Shown here piece after piece: positions 14,217 through 25,569 of a DNA stretch of 64,000 nucleotides. Made by a program: the position numbers and the translations under genes. The stretch comes from Holothuria scabra (Eukaryota > Echinodermata > Holothuroidea > Aspidochirotida > Holothuriidae): NCBI GenBank assembly GCA_037179385.1, contig CM074184.1, positions 14,464,001 through 14,528,000 of the forward strand, read 5' to 3'. Within the stretch, counting starts at the first letter, position 1. Every line of letters starts with the position of its first letter. The notes beneath the pieces were generated by a model. The model had not been told where the DNA came from and made no database searches. It saw nothing but the letters and a program-made list of their open reading frames with translations.

Positions 14217-14284
14217 AGTGGGAGCAGGGGTGGCGCAAGCGGGGGGGGGGAGCATGCCCCCCGCCGGGGAACACTGCCCCCCGG

Positions 14285-14660
14285 TCGGCGGTTTCGTCGG
14301 GGAGACCTAAAAAATAATAAAAAAAAAAATAATAAAAACCCACAAGAACTGAAGTTACTGGATGGGTGATCTAGAACAGATTTTCTGTTTTGAAATGCTA
14401 TTTTAATACATATCGGAATCGATTTTAAATCACTTCTTAAGTCTGTTAAACCTCATTCTATGTGCCATGTCCTATCTCTTCCCCCGTCGAGGGAGACGGC
14501 AATTTTTCGGGGAGACCTACACATGATTAACGAAAAGGACTGACGTTACTGGATGGATGACCATGACTTTTTCTTTTTGAACTATTTTTTTTTTTTGTAA
14601 CGCTACCTTAATGCATATCTGAACCGGTTTTAATCACTTCTTCTCCTATCCCTCATCCCA
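14285..14660. repeat. Diverged tandem pair inside the hAT-like element
   Basis: Two blocks of roughly 180 bp (about 14,285-14,460 and 14,490-14,660) share tcggggagacct, tgacgttactggatgg or tgaagttactggatgg, and aatcacttctt in the same order. Copies are clearly diverged. The first also matches the far end of the window in inverted orientation (63,890-63,985). Confidence 0.6.
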
Positions 14661-15778
14661 TCTTCAATCCGTGCGCGCTAGTTCATGCCTTCGTCGGGGA
14701 CGGGCTACCCACCCCCTGTTGTCGAAAAAAATCCAATTTCGTCGGGGAGACTTCATCTACAGACCCAAGATAAAAGATGTGGGTCTGTTGTCACTCGGAC
14801 GACCTTCTTGATATTGCTTACTAGAAGACCATATTCTTCAAGGAAGCTCACAATTCCGAATTCTCCTTACAAAAATAAAAACGGACTAGGGGTTGTTCAT
14901 GTGTGTGCAGTGCCCAATGGTCTGCCATCTGGCCTGCCCAGACAACCGAATTCTCACAAAGGTAATGAATATCGGCCATGTCGTTTTCAGCTACAAATAA
15001 TGATAAACAGTGGTGTGAGAAAATCTCCCCATAATAAGTCTGACTGAAAATTTATTTGAAGGCATCTTGTAACGTGCCATATTTTCAAATACGTTGGCGG
15101 AAAAACAACTTATAGTCTTGAGTTCGGGCAGTCACGTTAAAAATTTCATCTGTTTAGTGGACCTTGCAATTGAATTCAACGAAGATTCTTAATGCAGTCA
15201 AAAACATTTTAGTATGTTTTCAATTCCGTTGCATAGTTGCCCCGCCCCCGCCGAAACGAGACAAGACCATTACATCTAATTGTAGCAATATCTTTTATCT
15301 GGTACTTTCAGTTTCTGATCATTAGCAAGTTGGATTTTTCTCTTTTGAAGTGAAACTTTCATTTTAAAAGAAAGCTCAAATAACGACTGCTTCATTTCTA
15401 GTTACAAGTCCGGGGAATCCCATTCCGACTATCTTAGGGGTTAGATTTCTTAACAATTTTCTTTACGCTCCACGTTAACTGATGGTGGCGCTCCGCATAG
15501 GTAGTGTTTTAGTCGAACAGATAACTGAACAAAACAATGCATGTATGTAAATTATTCTTCGTTTAAGGCAGTATTTTGAATGAGTGAAAATATTTTTATT
15601 GCGAAAGAAATCTGAAAGTAAGGACTTCTTTAATTCTAGTTACGAGCCCAGGAAATGCCATTTCCTGCTGACCGGGGGTTCTCCATTTTTCAAAAATATC
15701 TGTGCGCTTGACTAAGATAATCTTTCGGGCAGGATTACATTTTTCGGACAAAAGAACAATTCTGCCCCTCCCAAACCA

Positions 15779-15810
15779 GGGAGGTGTGAGTAGGTGTACT
15801 CACACCTCCC
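15779..15810. repeat. Perfect 14-bp hairpin
   Basis: GGGAGGTGTGAGTA (15779-15792), loop GGTG, then TACTCACACCTCCC (15797-15810). The inverted repeat is perfect and lies inside the hAT-like element; no T run follows to suggest a terminator. Confidence 0.9.
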
Positions 15811-16735
15811 TGCCCAAACTCAGCTGACACGCTCCCGTACGCCCACGACAATAAATAAAATATAAAGCTTCAAATATATGCGAAGCCAAAATTTTTCCTC
15901 AGGAGAATGCTCCAATATGGTCCGAGGGCCTAAATCTGCATAATGATATTCAGCAACCTCAACAAAACTACAGCTCACCCCTACTTGATTTTCCCCATGA
16001 GAACGTCAGATTCCTCCATAAAACCCCCAAACTGTCATAAAATTCCATTTTCTCCAATATTAGCATATAAGATTGTTAAAAATAGCCAAAATTTTCCAAT
16101 TTCGATGGATACTCCGCACAATAAATAACCAAAGCCAACTCTCTTGATCACCCGGCATACTACCTAATTTTGTCGTGAAAGGCATATCACTTAATAAATG
16201 AAACCAAATTTTCATTATAACCTTACCAAAAAAACAAATTTTCTTTCATTAAAATCCAAAATTTCTCCATGATGATAAGCTCTTAATTTTGAAAGATTCG
16301 TTCAAAAAAAGGAAAAACTTTCCGGGCGAACTTCTAGTCTTGTCTCAAAGCCTTAGTCAGTCAGTAAGTAGGTCTTGTACGATTCAATGCGTAACCCCCA
16401 AAGAATTTCAGCTGTCGCCCATGTAACGTTTTTGATTTTTCCCTTATGAAGGACAAATTCTTCAATAAACACTCAAAAAATTTTATAGTACCAATATAAG
16501 CCAAATTTCTTCCATAAGTTTAAATTTTTACTTCATTAAACTCCAGATTTTTAAGTATTTGTTAAAATGAAAGCCCAAAACTTCGGCGCCCTCCGCGCGC
16601 CTCAAATTCTGCAAAGTGACGTTCAACTGGCACATAACATCGCCTTTGTCGGGGCCTTGAAATTCTGTCCCCCTGTCGGGGAGCTTGCCCCCCCCCCCTT
16701 GTCGGGCAAATCCTGGCGCCACCCCTGAGTGGGAG

Positions 16736-18593
16736 GAAAGCCGGACTGCCGGAGTAGCCGGAGAAAAACACAGGGATACACGGCGGTTTTTATGGTCAAA
16801 ATCAAAAGCACGTATGCCTACCCATTTCCTCTCGCTGGAATTTAGAAACCACAAACTTACTAATTCTAAACCATTACGAGCGTAACATTTAAGTTTACAA
16901 ATTTGATTGGTGCGGAAACTCCGTTGGTGTTAATTACCTTTACACAATGCAATGAATACAAGTAGAGTGTACTCACACCACACAATAACCGACGCGTATA
17001 GGCCTGGTGGACATTACCACAATGGTCAAGGGCACAGATACACGGAATATTGTCAAAGCACCATTCGAACAGAAGTGGGCTGTTAATCTTTGCGTTATAA
17101 CGTACATTGACTGAAATGGGCACCCAGAAGCAAAAAAAAGCAGTAGCGTGGATGGACCGGGATGTATTTTACAAACTCACTGCGTTTTTATCAAGAGTGA
17201 TTGCCTTTAACTGTAACTGTATTTCTCTTGCATCAGGTACACTGTATATTGCATATGAGGTACAGTATCACACATGTTTACATGATATGTTGTCGTCGAG
17301 GCTATAGGCCTTTGGATAAAAAAGGGCCAATTGTTTTCTCTATTTGTTTTTGATGGAAATTAAACTTTCCATATGTACAACTTTGTCGTTTGTTGGAGCT
17401 TACACGGATAGGCATGTGATCTATTGATCCAGATTTCGGCATCACAATTTGAAGCTGATGAAAACCTTTTAACAGCATAATTCAGGTAACTGAGATTTAA
17501 AATGTCTGCATCATGACGGAGGTCATAAAGAAAGTTTTTGCCTACTGGTCGCTACAAAAATAGGCTCCGCCTATTGGGACACCATTTTCTACGTAGGCAT
17601 ACAATTTCCCATCAAGCAAGAAAAATCAAAGGATTTTAGACAATGCAAACGTGTATATTTATGCAACTGCCAACATTCGGAATATTCTAAATACAGGCGT
17701 AAATGAAACTGGAAGAACAAAATCAAGCGAAGTAACTTCAGTTGTTGGAGTCACGGTCACTGTTTTTTTTTAAACCCAAGACAAAATATCACGATATAGT
17801 CCAGCATACTGTACGTTCCGGAGTTAACTCTTCCAAATAGTGAAATCTCATTTGAGTTATTCTAGTTTGAAGTCTTCAGAACTTAAAAGGATGACATTCA
17901 AGAGCAGTCGCCACAAATTTATTGGGAAGCAGCAGCTAAATCTCACAATTTTGCTCTCACGGTCTTCAACTTTATCTTTTAAAATATGTTAGGACTTCAA
18001 CCATGCACATTCAACGTAAAACAAGCTGTGACTCAAAAACTATTTCATGTTTGAGGAGAACAAAAATACTATTTCATGATCCTGAACAGCCAATCATGAA
18101 ACAGGACAGTGTACTGCACTACAATACGTACTTCAAGTTTAGGTGACTGTTCTTGCCCTTCAAGATTGAAAAACTGTAGCGTTGCACCTAACTCCATGTA
18201 TTCAGTGTGTAAAGCTACGTTTTCATTGCTGACATCTTAACAGTTTTATCCTGATATATAAACAGTACATATAGTTTCAAGCCCCCCCCCCCCGTAGTAA
18301 AGCTGTAAATAAAAAATTAACGATCGTTGTGGAAATGATTATTCTTGACCTCTTGCATTGACACGGATACATGATGGACTTAAACGTTTAATGAGGGATC
18401 TTGGCTTTTGTCCCGCGAAGCTGAAGTCTCCGTAATTTTATAACAAAACAGTGGACGTACTTAAGCCTCTAGATGGGGATTTCTTAGTTTATTCTTAGTT
18501 GCAAAAAGAGGTAGCTGTGATCATTATGGAAATGTGTATGTTGTGCCTAAGTTGGATCTTGGCTTTTGACCCTCCCACTAGGAAACACTTTGG
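16736..18593. other. Non-coding stretch with one interspersed repeat
   Basis: No gene recognised. About 18,020-18,180 (minus orientation) is a copy of an interspersed repeat also found at 21,420-21,560 and 53,370-53,530 (shared words tcatgattgg, gactgtcctg, caccta). C run near 18,282-18,293. From about 18,398 a recurring word gatcttggcttttg starts to appear, leading into the array at 18.97 kb. Confidence 0.5.
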
Positions 18594-18815
18594 TTAAATT
18601 AACCAATGACTGGACCAGCTACTGTACGCACCGAATCAAGAGTGGTCAAACAGTGTGACTAAACTGTTGTCAAATTTGACCACTTATTGGTCAAATGTGA
18701 CCACTTATTGGTCAAATTTGACCATGGAATGGTCAGATTTGACCAAAGGCTATAGTTACACTATTTGACCAATTTTGGTTTGGTGCGCAGTTGACCCATT
18801 CGTTGGTTTATTTTG
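18594..18815. mobile_element. Foldback MITE rich in ttggtcaaatttgacc
   Basis: About 220 bp. The left side (ttaaccaatgactgg ... gcaccgaatcaagagtggtcaaacagtgtgactaa) is mirrored on the right (cactatttgaccaattttggtttggtgcgc ... cccattcgttggtt). The centre is made of repeated palindromic words ggtcaaatttgacc. Non-coding; superfamily not determined. Confidence 0.6.
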
Positions 18816-18971
18816 TGTTTTAGGGTAGGAGGGCCAAAAGCCAAGATCCTTCATACTGATAGAGAACTTGGCTTTTAATTGCCCCTCGTAGACTCACCTT
18901 TAACCTGCTACGTTATATACGTTATATACGTGTAATAAATTTTTAACATGAAAAACTTTCATTGCATGCGG

Positions 18972-19537
18972 AACTGATGTGTATGAAGGGTACCGAGTTT
19001 TATCCTCGATACTTTAGCCTGTATATAGGACGCGTGCAATTACAATAGGACGTCTTGAAAATATGAGAAAAAAAGTGTCTTTTGTGGTTGAATTATCTTA
19101 TAAAGGTTCCTCAGTTTTGTCCTTCATACAAGTTGAATGAAGTATGAGAGATCTTGAATTTTACCCCCCATGAAATTTAAATCAAATTCCTTCCGCACAT
19201 GTATAAAGGTTCCTCAGTTTTGTCCTCCATACAAGTTGAATGAAGTATGAGAGATCTTGAATTTTACCCCCATGAAATTTAAATCAAATTCCTCCCGCAC
19301 ATGGGAACTGATGTGTATGAAGGGTACCGAGTTTTATCCTCAATACTTTAGCCTATATATAGGACGTGTGCCATTACAATAGGACGTCTTGAAAATATGA
19401 GAAAAAAAGTGTCTTTTGTGGTTGAATTATCTTATAAAGGTTCCTCAGTTTTGTCCTTCATACAAGTTGAATGAAGTATGAGAGATCTTGAATTTTACCC
19501 TCCATGAAATTTAAATCAAATTCCTCCCGCACATGTA
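18972..19537. repeat. Compound tandem array, order A-B-B-A-B
   Basis: Module A (gaactgatgtgtatgaagg ... gtggttgaattatctta) occurs at about 18,972-19,103 and 19,308-19,434. Module B (taaaggttcctcagttttg ... cgcacatg) occurs at about 19,101-19,201, 19,202-19,305 and 19,433-19,535. Copies differ by only a few bases. Each module contains the degenerate core 'tcttgaattttaccccc' or 'accgagttttatcct'; the same core echoes upstream at 18,398, 18,552 and 18,834. Confidence 0.85.
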
Positions 19538-19691
19538 CATTTAAGGTTAAAATCAGTCAATTGAGCATACGGATGACCATTAATATCCATATTTGCCAAA
19601 TTCTTTGCATAAAAATATATTTTGGCTTTGAAGGCCTTGCTGCAGCGATGACTTTCAAAAAAGGTATCTAAAAAGTCATTTTTTCGAATTC

Positions 19692-20209
19692 TTTTTGCTG
19701 TTTTCAATTTATTCTTACAAAATGGACGTTTTCGGTTCGGTAAAATAAAAATAACGTGTAAATATTGCGTTTTCTTGAATAGGTGATGAGGGTGCTTCTT
19801 ATTTTGAATATTTCTGAATATAAATGAACTTTTTGTGAGATATTTCGGAAGAAATATCTCTCAGTTTAAAATTTTGTAAAATTGTTGATAAAATGCTCGT
19901 AGCTCAATAAAATTTGAAGAAAAAATTAGAGACATAACTTTAATGTTTCCTTTTTGCTGTTTTCAATTTATTCTTACAAAATGGACGTTTTCGGTTCGGT
20001 AAAATAAAAATAACGTGTAAATATTGCGTTTTCTTGAATAGGTGATGAGGGTGCTTCTTATTTTGAATATTTCTGAATATAAATGAACTTTTTGTGAGAT
20101 ATTTCGGAAGAAATATCTCTCAGTTTAAAATTTTGTAAAATTGTTGATAAAATGCTCGTAGCTCAATAAAATTTGAAGAAAAATTTAGAGACATAACTTT
20201 AATGTTTCC
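19692..20209. repeat. 259-bp tandem duplication, two near-identical copies
   Basis: Copy 1 is 19692-19950 and copy 2 is 19951-20209. Both start tttttgctgttttcaattt and end ttaatgtttcc. The only difference I found by eye is one base in the run after 'gaagaaaaa' (aaattag versus atttag). AT-rich, no gene. Confidence 0.9.
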
Positions 20210-20879
20210 TTTTGGTTTTTTTCTATCTAAATCTAAGCAATCACCGTCGTACTTTTCATGAAATTTTAACGTTTAATAGAAAATTAATGGCCATTTCGCC
20301 GAAGTTGTATTTTTTATTGAAATAATTCAAAATAAGTTAAACTTTTTGAAATTCCGGCAAAATTTTTTAAGATTTACAGATTGCAATTTTTTGAAAATCG
20401 TTGCAACCGTGTTCTCCGTACTTTATCCGTTTCACCGCCTATTTCATATATTTTCAGTTCCTGCGTACGTAGGGTTTGTTCTTACCCTGTTTTTGACACA
20501 TCACTTCATCCCCAAGCCTACATTCTCCTAAAAACCCGATGAGGAGCACTCGGAGACTCCACAGCGCCTTCCACTATGCATGGCCAGCCATAAGCCTACC
20601 ATGTAGACGTTCAACAACTCATTACGCAAAATGATATCCATTAAACAGAAAAGTAAGAAGAAAACAAAGAATGATATTTTAGAGTTTATTCTAAATCATT
20701 GGTGCTGTGTCACATGTCGTAATGGTAAATACTTTCCCTTTACCGTTTGTTCCCTTTCATGTTTGTTCACTTCAAAATAGGAATAGTCTGCTTAACATAC
20801 AGCTAGGCATTTAGAAGCTGCGGAATGTCCTGCTGACACAGCTGTTTTACTTTCGTTTGCTTAGGAGACTTTAAAGGGA
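20210..20879. other. Non-coding stretch
   Basis: AT-rich; nothing recognised. Confidence 0.5.
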
Positions 20880-21565
20880 AGGTTTAATCGAAAATTTAAT
20901 TTTCGTAGGTGAAAGAAAAATCAAAACTACACAGTGTGGTGAAAGTTCCATTCAAATCCGACATGTAGTTCTGGAGATATTAGTAAATGAAGTCAGTAAA
21001 TTTGTGTTGAGGGCAGCAGAGCTTATATCACTTCCTCACATTGACAAGGAATGCTTTGTTTCCCTTTGTTTTATCAGACTGTTGTGTTGACCTTGGAGTT
21101 AACTGGAATAGGACCTCCCTGCAGTGGGGGATGCAAAGTTTGTAAAGTTCTCTTGCCACTTAGGCAATCACATTCTAATGATGTTGGTGTTTTTGAGGAG
21201 AAAATCAACTCTAAAGTTTGAAGAAAAACAAAAGACTGTGTACTAATGTGACATAACTATGATGACATATGTGCTTGCTTCAAGTTCACTTTTTATTGAA
21301 AATGTGAAAAATTTACGTGCTGATATCCTGAGAACTACAAATCGAATTTCAATGCAAAATTTCACCGAAATACTTAGAATAAGTAACCCTCTGACATACT
21401 AAATCCTATAATGACCTTAAACCCTTCTTTTAAGTCTCTGCTAATTGTTTAAATTGCAAGAGCAGTCACCTCAACTCGTAGAAGTGTGGGCCTAGTAGAC
21501 TGTCCTGTTTTATGATTGGTTGTTGAGAGTCATTTGACAACAATGTTTCTCTTCAAATGTTGTTG
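20880..21565 (+). repeat. Interspersed repeat, long copy
   Basis: Shares ordered blocks with 29,140-29,560 (tatatcact..cctcacattgaca, gaatgctttgtt, tgtgttgacc, atgatgacatatgtgcttgc) and, over its last ~140 bp, with inverted copies at 18,020-18,180 and 53,370-53,530 (agagcagtc, actgtcctgtttta, gattgg). No coding frame; the class of element is unknown. Confidence 0.6.
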
Positions 21566-21847
21566 TTGTTTATTGTTGTTTATTTCAACTATACTACATA
21601 CAAACGTACATTCTTTATCATTATTATTATTATGATACAATACGAAATAATATTTACAAGAAACGTGAGTATGAAGACAGTAGAAAAGGAACCAGATGAA
21701 GCTTGCAAGCTTTTCTAGTCTGGCCCTAATAACTGAGATGTTCTTAATTGCTTGCACAACTAGAATATATAAATACGGATATGACTCCTATAACATTTAC
21801 ATGATTGTATATAAAGAATTGCTGCTAGATTGATGCTTACTTTTAGC

Positions 21848-21892
21848 CAGATGTTTATTTATTTATTTATTTGATTATTTATTTATTTTTTT
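21848..21892. repeat. (TTTA)n tail next to the LINE
   Basis: Tandem ttta units with one interruption. On the minus strand it directly follows the stop of the LINE reading frame, so it probably is or derives from the LINE's 3' simple-repeat tail. Confidence 0.7.
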
Positions 21893-21904
21893 AGCCAGGT
21901 AAGA

Positions 21905-22321
21905 TTAATTATCCACATACAATAACAAGAAAGATTTCTTTAAGTACTTCTTGAATAGATTAAGGTTAGGGGCATTTCTTATGCTAATGTCAAGAGAGTT
22001 CCAGAGAGATACCCCGCTACTTCTCACGTGAGAGTGCGCAAACATTGTCCACGTATATGGCTGGAGAAGATTGTCTCTTCTTCGTGTTGGATAGTTGTGA
22101 TGACATCTATTAAGGGTGAAAAAGGAATGGAAATCAGGAGGGAGTTGACCGCTGTTGTGCCTATACAAAAGAACGCCTAACTGGTAATTGTATTGGTCCT
22201 TTAGAGTTAGAATATTATAATGGTGAAAAATTGGAAGAGAATGAGTGTATGGTGAAGCTTTTGATATAGTTCGTACAGCCCTCTTTTGAAGAATAAAAAG
22301 CTTGTCTGTATATGTTGGCAA
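21905..22321 (-). pseudogene. LINE C-terminal domain fragment
   Basis: 138 codons with the pattern typical of CR1/L2/jockey C-termini: LFILQKRAVRTI, then a pair of PIFHHYNILTL and YNYQLGVLLYRH helices, then SSGVSLWNSL and a terminal FKKYLKKSFL. It overlaps the preceding frame (22207-22431) out of phase, so a frameshift lies at about 22.3 kb. Confidence 0.75.
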
Positions 22322-22656
22322 GGCATTACCCCATAATAAAATAAAATACTATAAGTAAGGTGTGGTAAAATTAATGCATTATAGATAGTTAATAAGGAAC
22401 AACTAGGAATATAATGTTTTAGTCTATTCATAACACCGACGATTTTAGAAACGGATTTAGTAACGTTGTGAATGTGATCCTGCCATGTAAGTTTGTTATC
22501 AATTGTAACCCCTAAAAACTTAGTAGAATTTTTTCACTACTTATGATGGTGTTCTTAAAATTTATAGTAAAACGTGCAGTGTCACCTTTCATATTATTAA
22601 AAACCAGTAATTTTGTTTTACTTATATTTAAAGATAACTTGTTTGACGCTAACCAT

Positions 22657-23140
22657 TCAGAAACATTTTTTTAACTCTGAAGATACAACTTGGAGGGCTC
22701 GATTGACATCAGGATTATGGTAATAAACAGTTGTGTCATCGGCAAATAATATAAACTTCAGTAATTTTGACGACTTATACATATCATTGATATATAATAT
22801 AAAAAGAAGAGTTCCCAGTATGGAACCTTGCGGAACGCCGATATTAATATTATTAAGATTAGAGTCCTTCCCTTTAAAACGGACAAATTGTTTACGATTA
22901 GAAAGATAACTTTTAAACCAATCAAATACCACACCCCGTATTCCATATCTGTACAATTTGTTCAATAAAATTTCATGATATATAGTATCAACAGCTTTAG
23001 ATAAATCGATAAATAAGGCCACGATGCTGACTCTATTATCTAGGTTACACACTATATCATCAACAAACTTTAAAGCAGCCATATATGTGGAGTGATCCTT
23101 CCGAAATCCATACTGCCCGGAATATAATAGGTTATTAAAA
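22657..23140 (-). pseudogene. LINE reverse transcriptase fragment
   Basis: About 160 codons covering RT fingers and palm. Seen directly: GFRKDHST at the N-terminal side, FIDLSKAVDT (motif A), GVPQGSILGTLLFILYINDM (motif B), FADDTTVYYH (motif C). It ends at a TAA following a run of A's near 22,657. Downstream the frame continues in another phase with WLASNKLSLN and KTKLLVF, so a homopolymer frameshift separates the two pieces. Known role of the family: target-primed reverse transcription of its own RNA. Confidence 0.85.
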
Positions 23141-23145
23141 GCTGA

Positions 23146-24069
23146 TTCTTATTTATAAAAGCTGAAATGAGAAATTTACTAGAAGAAGTTGCTTGTTTTA
23201 CATTGAATATACAATACTGAAGTTATAAAACATGATGAAGATACTTTGAAGAGAAACGAGAGCAAAGTTTTTGTACTGACTGTTGCCTCAAAATAAGTTT
23301 GGGGGACTTTTCTTGACCTTTAAGATATAGTAGTACTCATTGTGGACTTAAACTTGGAATAACATCGATCACCCATAGCTCTGTCAAAACAGGCTTACGT
23401 CTCGGTTTCACAACATAAGAAACTGGTAAGTCTGTGTCCCGACTGTAACAAAATCAAATTACACAAAGGAAAAGGACAAGAACCTTTCAATTACTGCCTC
23501 CTTCGAACTTTATTGACCATCTACCCTATACTGTTTGTTAGCTGTTATTGTGGAGTCGGTGCCTGTAACACTCGTGCTTACGTATATTGGTCACATGTTT
23601 ACTACCAGGACAGGGAGCTGATGAAATTTAAGCTCCATGTTACTGACAAGTGTTGTAGGTAACGTTGCGGGACATTCACATTGCATATACCTGTACCAGA
23701 CTTAAAACATTGATAAATGCACTGAATGAATCATGAAGAACGGGTGTACAAAAATGTAGCCGATTTTGTGGTCTAGTGTTAGCAGGTTAGTGACACAACT
23801 AAGAAACCCACCCGGCCAATCCACCAACCCAGCTACCGCCAATCTACTGACCCACTCAACAAATCACCAATCTACCAAACCACCCACCGACCAACCGATC
23901 GACCAACCTCACCACTTACAGCTCCCTGGTTATTCCTAGCTCCTGTAATAATCCTACCCTAGCAATGATTAAATTCTTCCACTAAACTCTGTATATGGCA
24001 CGTCACGTACGTGCGTGCATACGCAATTATGGTACAATGATAATTTACATATACGTCTCCGTTATTCTT
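23146..24069. other. Non-coding stretch
   Basis: No gene recognised. A cac/aac-rich stretch at 23,805-23,920 (repeated ccaacc, ccacc) is low complexity. Confidence 0.5.
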
Positions 24070-24072
24070 TTA

Positions 24073-24787
24073 GGGTGCGTTTACATTTGATCCGGATCTG
24101 ATCCCCAGCGCGCGGTCTGATCCACTGCTCAAGATCAAATTTGTAGTGTAAACGCACTTCAGATCCGGATCTGATCGCCCGATTTAGATCCTAGTAAGGG
24201 GGGAGGATCAGACCCCGCGCAAGCGATCAAATATGTGGTGTAAATGCTCGCCGGATCAACGGTGAGGCAAGGTACGGTATGCATGGTACATGTACAGGGT
24301 CTATTTTTTGTTTACACTTTGGTGCGCACGCGCGTGTGCCTGTATTTCGTAATGCGACTTCCGCTTAAAGGGCCAAACCTCTCACCCTAAACTACAATTT
24401 TGGAACCCGGGTACCGAAATTCTCAATTGGCTCAGCTCTTTGATTGACAGCTAATTCAAACAATGCAGAGTGCCAAAGCTTATATTACACAGCATGAAGA
24501 GTACTGAGAGTGTTTTGATAATATAAATTGAGTATTTCTATACTCACCCTGAAGCAATAAACTGAGATCGTATCTGGATGAGGATGAATTTCAGACAATT
24601 GTTGGAGGGGCTTCAGTAAGAAGGTTAGGAGAATTGGTACTGTTTGGGGTGAGAGAAATTGGCCTTTAAGCATAGAGGAGGATCAGAGTACGAGACAAGT
24701 GTAAATGCACCAGGATCAAGCCATACACTTAATTCGATACGCTGATAACATCGAGCGATCAGACCCGGATCAAGTGTAAAAGCACCC
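24073..24787. mobile_element. PIF/Harbinger-like MITE with TTA target duplication
   Basis: The left end GGGTGCGTTTACATTTGATC and the inverted right end GATCAAGTGTAAAAGCACCC match closely. TTA flanks both sides (24070-24072 and 24788-24790). Three-base TTA duplications are characteristic of PIF/Harbinger. Subterminal gatccggatctgatc words recur several times on both sides. No transposase frame; 715 bp including a nested MITE. Confidence 0.7.
24379..24655. mobile_element. MITE nested inside the 24.07-24.79 kb element
   Basis: Starts CTCTCACCCTAAACTA and ends GGTACTGTTTGGGGTGAGAG, inverted copies of each other. The interior (ctctttgattgaca, acaattgttggaggggct, ggttaggagaattg) matches the element at 11,860-12,117. 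It inserted after the host MITE. Confidence 0.7.
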
Positions 24788-24790
24788 TTA

Positions 24791-25569
24791 GTTAGCATTA
24801 TGGTTTCCAATAGTTGGAGGACATAGATAACAGTCTGTCCTAAGGCAGATATAACTTGATAAAAAAGCCGTGCCAGATACGCAAATCAAGCTTGTAATAG
24901 GTCATAACAAGAGAAATGTAACTTGATATAAAATCTATGCAGGGACAGCGTCAGAAGGCTTGGGAGACCACCACCTATATCCGCAAGAAAATGTGAAACA
25001 AAGAAGGAAAAGAAAGGAAAAAAGAAAAAAGGAGCATTCAACTTTTGCTTTGCCCCTATCACAATACCCTGGTGCCGCCTCTGGATCTATTTCAAAGAAT
25101 AAGTCAAGTTTTATCAATAAACATATCAAGAAAGATAAAGTTTGATATAGATGAAATGCAAATTAGCACATAGTTTGTTTTATTGTTTGCTTTTAATTGA
25201 AAATTGAATTATATTTGCTCCAAATGTATTTAATACAGTGACACATACTTAAGAACTGCAGCTACAATTTTGTGCCTTGACTGAAATCCAGGAGTTCCCT
25301 TTGTAGCACTTCGGACACACATTCTAGGTGCACCATACACACTTACTTATACATAGCTTTCGAGAGCAGCCTTATGACGTCAGGACTACTGACCAATCAC
25401 CATCAGCTGTATCGAGATTTATGGAGAGTCCAAAACGCCAGACAGCATGCTCTCCCCAGAACCACTCCAGCTAAAAATACGTATATTTTTTCAAGTTCTA
25501 AATTTTGCTTCAAAAAGTAGCATCTGTTGCACCAGGTCTCATGAAAGTACACCTACCTTTTCAGAAATT
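24791..25569. other. Non-coding stretch
   Basis: Nothing recognised. A-rich purine tract near 25,005-25,035. Confidence 0.5.

Larger units (their letters stand above)
14225..16727 (-). mobile_element. Non-autonomous hAT-like transposon, complete with 8-bp TSD
   Basis: A 2,503-bp element. The left end is CAGGGGTGGCGC (14225-14236) and the right end its inverted copy GGCGCCACCCCTG (to 16727). The 8 bases on each side are identical: agtgggag at 14217-14224 and again at 16728-16735. Eight-base target duplications and CAGGGG-type ends are the hallmark of the hAT superfamily. The interior has no transposase frame (longest 120 codons, no domain), so it would need a helper. G/C-rich subterminal blocks with cgtcggggaga or cccgacaag lie near both ends, a known hAT feature thought to bind transposase. 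The minus strand is given only because the copy at 63,129 shares that orientation. Confidence 0.85.
21905..23145 (-). mobile_element. 5'-truncated CR1/L2-like LINE, reverse transcriptase and C-terminus
   Basis: Minus-strand frames form the back half of a non-LTR reverse transcriptase. The 22657-23082 frame (extending upstream to about 23,140 with QYGFRKDHST) carries FIDLSKAVDT, NIGVPQGSILGTLLF and the catalytic FADDT. The normal first motif reads AFDT, so KAVDT is a change at that site. The 22207-22431 and 21905-22321 frames give the thumb and C-terminal region (LQKRAVRTI, YNYQLGVLLYRH). Frame breaks fall near 22,660 (A run) and in the 22.3-22.6 kb stretch. There is no endonuclease domain; the 5' end is lost as usual for LINE truncation. 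Inactive relic. Confidence 0.85.
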
